A stretch of DNA of 64,000 nt from Methylocaldum sp002005105. Lineage in GTDB: Bacteria > Pseudomonadota > Gammaproteobacteria > Methylococcales > Methylococcaceae. The stretch spans positions 4,712,001 through 4,776,000 of the forward strand of contig NZ_CP194902.1 in assembly GCF_051027545.1 (NCBI RefSeq). Reading direction: 5' to 3'. The position numbers and the translations under genes were made by a program. The notes beneath the pieces were generated by a model, which did not search any database, had not been told where the DNA came from, and saw only the letters and a program-made list of their open reading frames with translations. Within the stretch, counting starts at the first letter, position 1. Each line of letters begins with the position of its first letter. Positions 7,873-16,033 of this stretch are shown here, one piece after another.

Positions 7873-8991
7873 ATGCAACAGGAAGTCCAAACCATGGCCG
7901 AGCGACGCAACTTTCTGCCCCGGAACGAATTTCCGAGACTCTTGTCCGAACTGGTTTCCGCCGGTTATCGATGCGTCGGTCCGCGCGTCAGGGACGGCGC
8001 CATCGTTTACGAGCCGATTACCGGCGTCGAGGATCTGCCGCAGGGTATCCACGACCGGCAAGCGCCGGGCCAATACGGGCTGGAACAAACCGCCGAGCCG
8101 CGCTTCTTTGCCTGGGCCAACGGACCGCAAGCTCTGCGCCCGCTGACCTTCGCCGGCCGCGACAAGCTCTGGACCGCGGAGCGCAAGGCCGACGGGTCCG
8201 TCGAATTCGCCGGCGAATCGCCGCAAGCCGAACCCGTAGCCGTCATCGGCGCCAGAGCCTGCGATCTGGCCGCGCTCTACATCTACGACCGGCATTTCAT
8301 GCAGGGCGAGCATCCCGACCCCTGGTACACGGCGCGGCGGCAAAAGCTGTTCCTGATCGCGGTCCATTGCACCCACCCCTCCCTCAACTGCTTTTGCGCC
8401 TCGACCGGCGACGGACCTCGGGCAAGCTACGGCTACGATCTCGCTCTGTCGGAGCTGGACGAGGGCTTTTTGATCGAGGCGCGAAGCGAAAAGGGCGAGC
8501 GGATTCTCGCCGGACTGCCGGTCAAGAAAGCGAGCGCCGAACAAATCGAAACCACCGACCGGGAGATCGAGGACGCCGGCCGTCGGCAGGTCAAGGGCGT
8601 TCCGTCACGCAATCTCAAGGACGTGCTGTTTGCCCGTCTCGATCATCCCCGCTGGAACGAGGTGGCGCAGCGTTGCCTTTCCTGCACTAATTGCACCCTA
8701 GTCTGCCCCACCTGCTTCTGCCATAGCGAGAACGATGTGCCGAGCCTCGACGGGAGCCGCAGCGAACACTATCGGGAATGGGATTCCTGCTTTACCCAGA
8801 GGCACAGCTACATCCACGGCATCACCATCCGTCCCGATACCCGCACCCGTTATCGGCAATGGCTGACTCACAAGGTGGGCAGCTGGCACGACCAGTTCGG
8901 GCGCTCCGGCTGCGTGGGCTGCGGGCGCTGCATCACCTGGTGTCCGGTGGGGATCGACATTACGGAAGAACTGGCGGCCATCTGCCGCTGA
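7873..8991 (+). CDS. hyhB: Group 3b [NiFe] hydrogenase, beta (4Fe-4S) subunit
   Basis: 372 residues. The C-terminal third holds two ferredoxin-type cluster motifs, CLSCTNCTLVCPTCFC and CVGCGRCITWCP, as in the beta subunit of sulfhydrogenase-type hydrogenases, which passes electrons between the NiFe core and the flavin subunit. Extra Cys occur in the middle (CTHPSLNCFCAS). The start is at 7873 or, with AGGAAG just ahead, at 7894 (MAERRNF). It heads the operon beta-gamma-delta-alpha-protease; the next gene begins eight bases after its stop. Confidence 0.9.
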   Translation: MQQEVQTMAERRNFLPRNEFPRLLSELVSAGYRCVGPRVRDGAIVYEPITGVEDLPQGIHDRQAPGQYGLEQTAEPRFFAWANGPQALRPLTFAGRDKLWTAERKADGSVEFAGESPQAEPVAVIGARACDLAALYIYDRHFMQGEHPDPWYTARRQKLFLIAVHCTHPSLNCFCASTGDGPRASYGYDLALSELDEGFLIEARSEKGERILAGLPVKKASAEQIETTDREIEDAGRRQVKGVPSRNLKDVLFARLDHPRWNEVAQRCLSCTNCTLVCPTCFCHSENDVPSLDGSRSEHYREWDSCFTQRHSYIHGITIRPDTRTRYRQWLTHKVGSWHDQFGRSGCVGCGRCITWCPVGIDITEELAAICR

Positions 8992-8999
8992 GGAGGCCC

Positions 9000-9833
9000 A
9001 TGCAAAATCCTTATCTGCCGCGCGAAGCCGAAATCGTCGAACGCGTCCAGGAGGCGCCGACCATCTTCACCCTGAAGCTGAGGTTCACCGATCCGGCCGC
9101 CCAAGGCGCCTACGGATACGTACCCGGCCAGTTCAACATGATTTACCTCTACGGCATCGGCGAGGTGGCGATTTCCATCGTCTCCGATCCCGACGAGACG
9201 GAAACGCTGGACCACACGATCAGGGCCGTCGGCCGCGTCACCCGCGCGCTGAGCCGGCTCCAGCCGGGCGACCGGATCGGCGTGCGCGGTCCCTACGGGC
9301 GCGGATGGCCTCTGCTCGAAGCTCAGGGAAAGGATGTCGCGCTCATCACCGGAGGGCTCGGCTGCGCGCCGCTGGTTTCGGTCATCCGCTACATCGTGGC
9401 GCGGCGCGAGCGCTTCCGGCGGCTCTTGATCATGCAAGGCGTCAAACGCTCCGACGACCTCATCTGGCACGAGCAGTACCAGCGATGGAGGGAATTGCCG
9501 GATACGCAGGTGCTTTTGGCGGCGGAAGTGGCCGAGCCCGGCTGGACCTGGCATCAGGGCCTGGTGACGGCGCTGTTCGACCGGACCCATATCGATCCCG
9601 GCCAGACCATCGTATTCCTGTGCGGCCCCGAGCCGATGATGCGTGCTTCCATCTACGAGCTCGGCCAGCGCGGCGTGGCCGACGGGGACATCTGGCTCAG
9701 CATGGAGCGCAACATGCACTGCGGCATCGGCCATTGCGGACACTGCATGATCGGCGCGCCCTTCGTGTGCCGCAACGGCCCGGTGTTTCCCTATCCCGAA
9801 TTGAAGGCCCTCCTGGGCAAGAAGGGGTTCTGA
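9000..9833 (+). CDS. hyhG: Group 3b [NiFe] hydrogenase, gamma (FAD/NAD(P)-binding) subunit
   Basis: 277 residues with ferredoxin-reductase organisation: an FAD-binding barrel (YVPGQFNMIYLYGIGEVAIS), a nucleotide-binding half (ALITGGLGCAPLVSVIRYI; FLCGPEPMM) and a C-terminal 2Fe-2S-type Cys cluster (CGIGHCGHCMIG, then FVC). This is the NAD(P)H-oxidising/reducing module of cytosolic bidirectional hydrogenases. AGGAGG overlaps the end of the beta gene just before ATG 9000. The delta subunit starts at 9835, one base after this stop. Confidence 0.92.
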   Translation: MQNPYLPREAEIVERVQEAPTIFTLKLRFTDPAAQGAYGYVPGQFNMIYLYGIGEVAISIVSDPDETETLDHTIRAVGRVTRALSRLQPGDRIGVRGPYGRGWPLLEAQGKDVALITGGLGCAPLVSVIRYIVARRERFRRLLIMQGVKRSDDLIWHEQYQRWRELPDTQVLLAAEVAEPGWTWHQGLVTALFDRTHIDPGQTIVFLCGPEPMMRASIYELGQRGVADGDIWLSMERNMHCGIGHCGHCMIGAPFVCRNGPVFPYPELKALLGKKGF

Positions 9834-9834
9834 C

Positions 9835-10614
9835 ATGGACAAGAAGCTTCGCGTCGCCGTCCATAAATTTTCGTCCTGCGATGGTTGTCAGCTGGCCTTT
9901 CTCAATGCCGGCGAAAAACTGGTGGAACTGTTCGAGCTGGCGGACGTGGTGCACTTTGCCGAAGCCGGCATCGTCGACCCCGATGCGCCGGCCGAGCTCG
10001 CCTTCATCGAAGGCAGCATCTCCACCCACGAAGAGCAGGAGCGCATCCGCCGCATCCGCGAAAACACCCGCTTCCTCGTACCCATCGGCGCCTGCGCCAC
10101 CTCGGGCTGCCTGCAGGCGCTGCGCAACCAGGCGGACGCCGCGCGCTGGTTCGCCGACGTCTATTCCGACCCTTCGAAGATCGACCACCTGGACACCGCG
10201 ACGCCCATCGCCGCCAACGTGCCCGTGGACCTGGAGCTGTGGGGCTGTCCGGTCAACACCCGGCAGGTCATGGCGACGGTGAGTTCGCTGCTACTCGGCG
10301 CCCCGCCGCGGGACGATAACGAAAAGATCTGCATGGAATGCAAGCGGAAAAACATCGTCTGCGTCATGGTGGCCCAGGGGCAGCACTGCATGGGACCGGT
10401 CACCCGCACCGGCTGCGGCGTGCTGTGCCCCGGCATAGGCCGCGACTGCTACGGCTGCTACGGGCCGGCGGAGAACATCAACGGCGACTCCTGGGGCCGC
10501 TGGTTCGAGCAGAAAGGCATGCCCGCGGAGCGCATCGCCCGCCGCTTCCGCTACATCAACAGCGAGGCCGAAGCCTTCCGCGAAGCCGGCAAGCATTGGA
10601 AGGAGAAATCATGA
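9835..10614 (+). CDS. hyhS: Group 3b [NiFe] hydrogenase, small (delta) subunit
   Basis: 259 residues with the proximal-cluster motif FSSCDGCQLAFLN (Cys15, Cys18), GACATSGC, and several further Cys in CMECKRKNIVC and CPGIGRDCYGCYGP, as in group 3 hydrogenase small subunits. No Tat signal, so the enzyme is cytosolic. It lies one base after the gamma gene and overlaps the large-subunit start (ATGA at 10611-10614), indicating translational coupling. Confidence 0.93.
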   Translation: MDKKLRVAVHKFSSCDGCQLAFLNAGEKLVELFELADVVHFAEAGIVDPDAPAELAFIEGSISTHEEQERIRRIRENTRFLVPIGACATSGCLQALRNQADAARWFADVYSDPSKIDHLDTATPIAANVPVDLELWGCPVNTRQVMATVSSLLLGAPPRDDNEKICMECKRKNIVCVMVAQGQHCMGPVTRTGCGVLCPGIGRDCYGCYGPAENINGDSWGRWFEQKGMPAERIARRFRYINSEAEAFREAGKHWKEKS

Positions 10615-11906
10615 ACGAGCGCCGGGAAATCAAGATCAACGTGCCCGTCCTGGCGCGGGTCGAGGGCGAAGGCGCCCTCGATCTCCATATCCGCGACGGC
10701 CGCATCGAACACCTGAAGTTCAGCATCGGCGAGCCGCCGCGCCTGTTCGAGAAGTTCCTGGAGGGCCGCGAGGCCTTCGAGGTGCCCGATATGGTGGCAC
10801 GCATCTGCGGCATCTGCCCGGTGGCTTACCAGATGAGCGCGGTGCAGGCCCTGGAAAGCCTGTTCGGCTGGCGCTCCACGCCCTGGATAGAAGCCATGCG
10901 CCGGGCCATGTACTGCGGCGAATGGATTCAGAGCCATAGCCTGCACATCCACCTGCTGGCGGCGCCCGATTTCTTCGGATACTCCAGCGCTCCGGAAATG
11001 GCGCGGGATTATCCGGACGAGGTCCGCCGCGGGCTGCGCCTTCAAAGTCTCGGCAACGAACTGATCCGGCTGTTCGGCGCGCGCTCGGTGCATCCGGTGG
11101 GCGCGCGGCTCGGCGGGTTCCATTCCGCGCCGCCCAAGGACCGGGTGACAAAGCTCTTGGACCGGCTGCGAGCCGCTCTGCCGGATGCGGAAAACCTGGT
11201 CGCCTGGACCGCGAGTGTCGATGTGCCTCAAGACCAACAGGACTTCGTCAGCGTGGCGCTGCGGCACCCGAGCGAATACCCGCTCTATTCCGGCCGCATC
11301 GTTTCGGACACCGGACTCGATATTCCCGTCGACCGCTACGAAGATCACTTCAAGGAGCACCAGGAACCCCATTCCACCGCGCTATATTCCTTGCTGGAAG
11401 GTCGCTCCTATCTGGTCGGTCCCCTGGCTCGGCTCAACCTGAACTGGGACCGGCTGCCGGAACCGGTAAGTTCGACACTGGCGAAAACTGGCATCCCCTT
11501 CCCTTCCCGCAACGTGTTCCACAGCATGCTGGCGCGCGCCGTGGAGATTCACCTAGCCATCGTGGAAGCCATACGCCTGCTCGAGAATTATGAGCCGGAC
11601 GTCCCGTTCGTCTCCGGCCATACCTGCGTCGGCAGCGGGTTCGGCTGCACCGAGGCGCCGCGCGGACTGCTCTGGCACCGCTACGATGTCGGCGAGGACG
11701 GCAAAATCCTCAAGGCGCGCATCGTCCCTCCGACTAGCCAGAACCAGGCCCGCATCGCCGAGGACCTGCACCGCTCGATCGAAGCCTTCGGACTCGACCG
11801 CAGCGACGGCGAATTGCGGCTGCACGGAGAAAAGGTCATCCGCAACTACGATCCGTGCATTTCCTGCGCCACGCATTTCCTGAAGCTGAAGGTGATTCGC
11901 GAATGA
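10611..11906 (+). CDS. hyhL: Group 3b [NiFe] hydrogenase, large (alpha, catalytic) subunit
   Basis: 431 residues. Both NiFe ligand motifs are intact: RICGICP near residue 64 and the C-terminal DPCISCATH followed by FLKLKVIRE, the short extension removed by a maturation protease after the His. The N-terminal LARVEGEG is the usual large-subunit signature. Group 3b enzymes couple hydrogen to NADP(H) and can reduce sulfur. The start overlaps the small-subunit stop, and the protease gene overlaps this stop by four bases, so the maturation step is encoded in cis. Confidence 0.94.
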   Translation: MNERREIKINVPVLARVEGEGALDLHIRDGRIEHLKFSIGEPPRLFEKFLEGREAFEVPDMVARICGICPVAYQMSAVQALESLFGWRSTPWIEAMRRAMYCGEWIQSHSLHIHLLAAPDFFGYSSAPEMARDYPDEVRRGLRLQSLGNELIRLFGARSVHPVGARLGGFHSAPPKDRVTKLLDRLRAALPDAENLVAWTASVDVPQDQQDFVSVALRHPSEYPLYSGRIVSDTGLDIPVDRYEDHFKEHQEPHSTALYSLLEGRSYLVGPLARLNLNWDRLPEPVSSTLAKTGIPFPSRNVFHSMLARAVEIHLAIVEAIRLLENYEPDVPFVSGHTCVGSGFGCTEAPRGLLWHRYDVGEDGKILKARIVPPTSQNQARIAEDLHRSIEAFGLDRSDGELRLHGEKVIRNYDPCISCATHFLKLKVIRE

Positions 11907-12397
11907 CGCCGGTCCGCGTTCTGGGGCTGGGTTCGCCTTTCGGCGACGACCGACTCGGCTGGATCGCGGTGGAAAACCTGATGCTGTCGGACGGCTTCCG
12001 CGCGCTGCCCGAGGGACTCGTATCGGCGGAGGTCTGCGCCCCGGTCGGCAACCATCTCCTCGACGCCATGCGGGGCGCGAATCTCGCGATCCTGATCGAC
12101 GCCGCGCAATCCGGATCGGCGCCGGGTTCGGTCCGGCGCCTGGATGCGCAACAGATCGAAGACAGCTCTGAGCCCTGCTCCAGCCACGGCTTCGGGCTTT
12201 CCTCGACCCTGGCCCTGGGCAGGGCTCTGAACGATCTGCCGGACAAGGTCATCATACTGCTCGTCGAAATCCCGGCCGATGCCGAATTCGGACCGGGCGA
12301 CGGTTTGAGCGCGCCGGTGGCGATGGCGATACCCGGCTTAGTCGCGGCCGTTCTGTCCGAAATCACGCAACTGGCGGGACTCGTCATGAAAGCCTGA
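11903..12397 (+). CDS. Hydrogenase maturation protease (HyaD/HycI/HoxW family)
   Basis: 164 residues beginning VRVLGLGSPFGDDRLGWIAV, the typical start of hydrogenase endopeptidases, with the conserved Asp of GDD and a later Asp in ILIDAAQSG as the expected nickel ligands, and a His in SSHGFGLSS. It would cleave the C-terminal extension of the large subunit encoded immediately upstream (four-base overlap). Last gene of the operon; I see no strong terminator after it. Confidence 0.88.
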   Translation: MTPVRVLGLGSPFGDDRLGWIAVENLMLSDGFRALPEGLVSAEVCAPVGNHLLDAMRGANLAILIDAAQSGSAPGSVRRLDAQQIEDSSEPCSSHGFGLSSTLALGRALNDLPDKVIILLVEIPADAEFGPGDGLSAPVAMAIPGLVAAVLSEITQLAGLVMKA

Positions 12398-12419
12398 CGC
12401 CCTGGGCAAATCAAAAGCT

Positions 12420-12941
12420 TTATGCCTGAATTTTTTTCAGTATCTTCGCAGGAACCCCGCCGACTACCGTGTAGTCCGGAACGTCTTTATGAACAACGGC
12501 TCCGGCCGCAATCACCGCCCCTTCACCGATCGTAACTCCCTGCAAAATAATCGCTCCTGCACCTATCCAGACTTTATCTTTCACTACTATAGGTTTGGTG
12601 AAGACTCTTCTGCCTTTGCCCTCCTCGTGAATAACATCGTGGCTTGCAGACTCAATCGATACCCGCGGTCCGATCAGGCAGTGCCTTCCGATTCGTATTT
12701 CACTCTCTTGACAACCAAATCTCGTTTCGCTGTTGAAATATGTGCCTTCCGATATAAATATCTTATTCGTAGTATCTGCGCGCAAAGAAAGGGGCCCGGT
12801 GATTACTACCCGCTTTTCGATATTTAAGCCTGCCATCCTGTAAAAACTTGGTCGAATCTTATTGAAATAGAGGTATCTTGGAAGTGAATTACCAAGAGTA
12901 ATAAAAAAATGGTTTAGTAAAACTTTTAATAATACTTTCAT
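12420..12941 (-). CDS. Hexapeptide-repeat acyltransferase (WbbJ/maa type)
   Basis: 173 residues with left-handed beta-helix hexad repeats (IGRHCLIGPRVSIES, VWIGAGAIILQGVTIGEGAV, IAAGAVVHKDVPDYTVVGG) and a conserved His in SASHDVIH. Such enzymes acetylate sugars or O-antigen and capsule units. The gene and its upstream flank are clearly more AT-rich than the neighbours, with a basic hydrophobic N-terminus, which suggests recent acquisition. It stands alone, convergent with the hydrogenase operon 22 bases away. Confidence 0.85.
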   Translation of the reverse strand: MKVLLKVLLNHFFITLGNSLPRYLYFNKIRPSFYRMAGLNIEKRVVITGPLSLRADTTNKIFISEGTYFNSETRFGCQESEIRIGRHCLIGPRVSIESASHDVIHEEGKGRRVFTKPIVVKDKVWIGAGAIILQGVTIGEGAVIAAGAVVHKDVPDYTVVGGVPAKILKKIQA

Positions 12942-14172
12942 TAACCCCCCTAAAATACAGATATGGCGTTTTCGAATCCTGTTAGTAATTCGAAACAGCG
13001 AGACAGGAGCGTTCCGTTCAAACTAAGGAACGTTGAGATTCGACCGGCCAACCGGATGCGGTTCGTCGCCACGGAATTCAGTACGGAATTTGCGTATTCT
13101 TTCCGGAGTTCCCGCGACGATGCGTCACGGCATCTTGCGCTGCGGCACAGCCCGTAATCCCAGCATGGGGCGCCTTTCCCCGCTGTCTCTGGCGTCGCCG
13201 CTTTGCTAACTCGGTTACTATCGCCGCGGGTTTGCGCGCGATCGTCCAGTGTCCTGGCATATCCCGTGCCACTGAGTGGAAGCAAGCTTTTCCACTTTGG
13301 GCTCGGACGACATAATCGCTATGAATCAGGAAAGGCAAAACTGGAAGAAAGCATGAAACCTGAATGACCCCGAACGCATGAGCGATGAGTACTGACAGTT
13401 TTGTCGGGCGAAAGTGACGACCCTAGTCATCTTGTTCGCGGGAGTGACGCTGCTGCACGACGCTCGCGCCGGGTTGGTCGGACCGGCAAGCCGCCCTCCG
13501 GCCCAAGGAAGCGCCGATTACTCGTCCACCGAAGCCACCGCTGCGCGTAACTGGCTAATCGAAAAGCCCTTACCCGACCTCCTCCCAACCCGAAAGGGCT
13601 TTTTCAGCGCTTCTTCGGGGAGGAGGTCGTGTTCTGAACGCTTTGGCGGGAGAATGTCGTCATCCTCATTGAAATCCCGGCCTGGCGAAGTTCACACCGG
13701 CGGACGGCTTGAATGCGCCGGTGGTTGGGGTGGCTTTTGAATGGGTGACAGTCGTTCAAACCGACATGGCAGAGTGGATGACTCAAGTGTTTTCCAATTC
13801 GGTGCAGCGAACGCCACCAGGTCTTAACCCCAGCGGGCCGCACACGTCGCCGTTGCACCGGTTATGCCCGCTCTGGTCTAATTCCACAAATGGCATCGCC
13901 GCCTGTCGGTCAACGGTGGGACGTTATGGAACGTGCCGGCGGCAAGCGCCGCCTGTGATTGCTCATGGCAATACCGGATAAGCCGGCCAGGCGTAGAACG
14001 TTCTCTTCGGTCCAGAGTCGGGACCAAACACTGTGCACTAGAGGCGACAGGGGGATTCTTCGCAATCCTCCACAACGGCCCACTGCCGTTTCCAGGCTCC
14101 TAAGTCAAAGCGTAAAGCTGCATGCGGACCAGGCCGGCGTGAAGACGCCAGATTTCTTCAGCGAGGACTGAT
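12942..14172. other. 1.2-kb spacer without a convincing gene
   Basis: Short open frames on both strands (for example 13414-13740, GTG start, hydrophobic N-terminus) lack a good binding site or recognisable family. The first 60 bases continue the AT-rich character of the acyltransferase. A terminator-like hairpin lies at 13562-13605. The rest looks like decayed sequence; no repeat of the families described elsewhere is obvious. Confidence 0.45.
13562..13605. terminator. Terminator-like hairpin AAAAGCCCTT...AAAGGGCTTTTT
   Basis: AAAAGCCCTT (13562-13571) pairs with AAGGGCTTTT (around 13595-13604), giving a GC-core stem flanked by A and T runs, which could terminate in either direction. The loop overlaps a second interleaved inverted pair (ACCCGACCTCCTCCC against GGGGAGGAGGTCGTG further right), so alternative folds exist. 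No clear gene feeds into it. Confidence 0.4.
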
Positions 14173-15501
14173 ATGCCATATCGCCGGAAAAATCCGATGT
14201 TTCGATGGCGCGGAATCTTGGCCGTATTGTTGCTGTGCATCTGCCAGATCGCGTCCGCCAAACGAGTGGACGAGTCGTCGTACCACTACCCCTACAAGAA
14301 TCCTTATCTCGCCACCGCCACCGTCGCCATCCTGAAAGACCGCGAACAACGCTATGTCTGGGAGGAAACCCAGCATTTGGACCTGGAGCTGATTCCGGGC
14401 CGGAACGATGTTTACCTGCTGGAAGGCAAAGGAAAACTGCGTATCCGCTATTCGCCGCATCCGGGACCTGCGCCGCTGGTGTTTCTCCTGCCGGGATTCG
14501 GCGGTTCCGCCTATTCGGGCGCCGCCCGTTATCTCGCGCAGCTGCTTACCGACCATGGTTTTCAAGTGCTGTCGCTGCCCTCCCCGTTTCATTGGAACTT
14601 CACCTTGGGCGCCAGCCGCTCGGCCTTGCCCGGCCTCACCGAAAGGGACAGCGAGGACATGTACCGAGCCATGCAATCGGCTCTGAACGCCGTACGCGAG
14701 CGATTTCATCCGGAAATCACCCGAATCGGCCTGATTGGGATGAGCCACGGCGCGTTGACCGCGGCCCATTTGAGCAAACTCGACTCGGAAAGAAAGAAAA
14801 TCGGCTTCGACGCCACTCTCCTGATCAACCCTCCCATCGATCTGCTCGGAGCGATCCGCACAATTGAGCAGCTGGCGGACTTGGAAGCTCGCTACACGGA
14901 AAAGCAGAGATCGAACATCCAGTCCTACGCCATCGGCACTGGCAGTGCCGCCCTCAGCCGGGACATCGAGGATCCCGATTATTTCGCCCACTGGGACCGG
15001 CGTCTCAGGCTGGACGATGAAAAAATACGCTATCTGATCGGATGGACCTTGCGTCAGCCCGTGGGAAGCTCGCTTTACGTCAGCGCCTTGGTTCATCCGG
15101 CGATGGGATTTCTCCGGGCACCGATTACCTGGGGATATCGAAGCGCCCGCCTGGAAGAAGCCCGATCGTACGACCTCATGAGCTATCTCGAACGGGTCCT
15201 GGTGCCGCATTTGGAGCGGACCAGCAAACGGAAGCTCGGCTTCGAGGAATTGGTCAGAGAGTCATCACTGAAAGGCATCGCGCCGGCCTTGCGCGACAAT
15301 CCGAAGGTTTATCTCATGCACAATGCGGATGATTTCCTCGTGTCCGGCGAAGACCTGACATTCGCCGAACGGATCTTCGGCGACCGCGCAACCATTTACC
15401 CCCGCGGCGGCCATCTCGGCAATCTCTGGTACACGCAGAACCGGCGGGACATTCTGACCACATTGAAGCCGCTGCTGGGCGACCGTTCAGACGAGAGATA
15501 G
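14173..15501 (+). CDS. Secreted alpha/beta hydrolase, unknown substrate
   Basis: 442 residues with a signal-like hydrophobic segment at about residues 10-28, the oxyanion region LVFLLPGFGGSAYSGAARYL, the nucleophile elbow G-M-S191-H-G, a late Asp (LMHNADDFLVS) and a His (PRGGHLGN), giving a complete Ser-Asp-His triad. The length exceeds a plain lipase because of a helical insert between residues 235 and 330. No operon partner; MITE copy B lies 86 bases after the stop. Esterase or lipase activity is plausible but not demonstrable. Confidence 0.75.
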   Translation: MPYRRKNPMFRWRGILAVLLLCICQIASAKRVDESSYHYPYKNPYLATATVAILKDREQRYVWEETQHLDLELIPGRNDVYLLEGKGKLRIRYSPHPGPAPLVFLLPGFGGSAYSGAARYLAQLLTDHGFQVLSLPSPFHWNFTLGASRSALPGLTERDSEDMYRAMQSALNAVRERFHPEITRIGLIGMSHGALTAAHLSKLDSERKKIGFDATLLINPPIDLLGAIRTIEQLADLEARYTEKQRSNIQSYAIGTGSAALSRDIEDPDYFAHWDRRLRLDDEKIRYLIGWTLRQPVGSSLYVSALVHPAMGFLRAPITWGYRSARLEEARSYDLMSYLERVLVPHLERTSKRKLGFEELVRESSLKGIAPALRDNPKVYLMHNADDFLVSGEDLTFAERIFGDRATIYPRGGHLGNLWYTQNRRDILTTLKPLLGDRSDER

Positions 15502-15586
15502 GCCGAGCCGGTGCCGCGATATCTCTCGCCGCAGCCGGCGCCCGTGACCGAATACCTGCTCGACCGGCGCGCGCCCCGTGCCCTCA

Positions 15587-15854
15587 TAGAGCGTTTTCTA
15601 TCCCGGTGTACGGATTCGTTCCAGGAGGGGAGAACGTAGGTCAGCAATCCCTTCCCAATCGCAAACGGTCGCTTTAGTCGCGACCCTTCCAATCGCAAAC
15701 GGCATCTCTGGGAGCGCCAGAGCTGCCCTTCCAATCGCAAACGGTCGCTTTAGTCGCGACCCTTCCGACAAAGCCCTTCGCCGAGCCGATACGTCGGCAA
15801 GGGATTGCCGACCTACATATCCGAGTCCCTTACACCGATTCGGAAAACGCTCTA
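15587..15854. repeat. MITE, TAGAGCGTTTTC family (copy B, long form)
   Basis: A 268-bp element with exact ends TAGAGCGTTTTC (15587-15598) and GAAAACGCTCTA (15843-15854). The interior holds tandem units of CCTTCCAATCGCAAACGGTC / TTTAGTCGCGACCC and the core GTCGGCAAGGGATTGCCGAC. Copy F at 61692-61925 carries nearly the same interior inverted, about 34 bp shorter because it has one unit fewer. Confidence 0.85.
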
Positions 15855-16033
15855 GCCCGTGAAATCCGGCGGAATGACAATTTTCTTATGGCGAGCGCCG
15901 CCTCAAAGGAATTTCCGTCATTGACATGGACTCCAAATTTCATAGTCTGCTTTTGACCCGACACCGACCGATGGTGCGGAACAAGGATTTTCCTGAACGA
16001 ATCGACAAACCAATAACTAGAAGAGATCACTCC

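Noticed and set aside
13414..13740. GTG-started frame with a hydrophobic N-terminus, looking like a small secreted protein
   Set aside because: No binding site, a terminator-like hairpin inside the frame and low-complexity C-terminus; not convincing as a gene.
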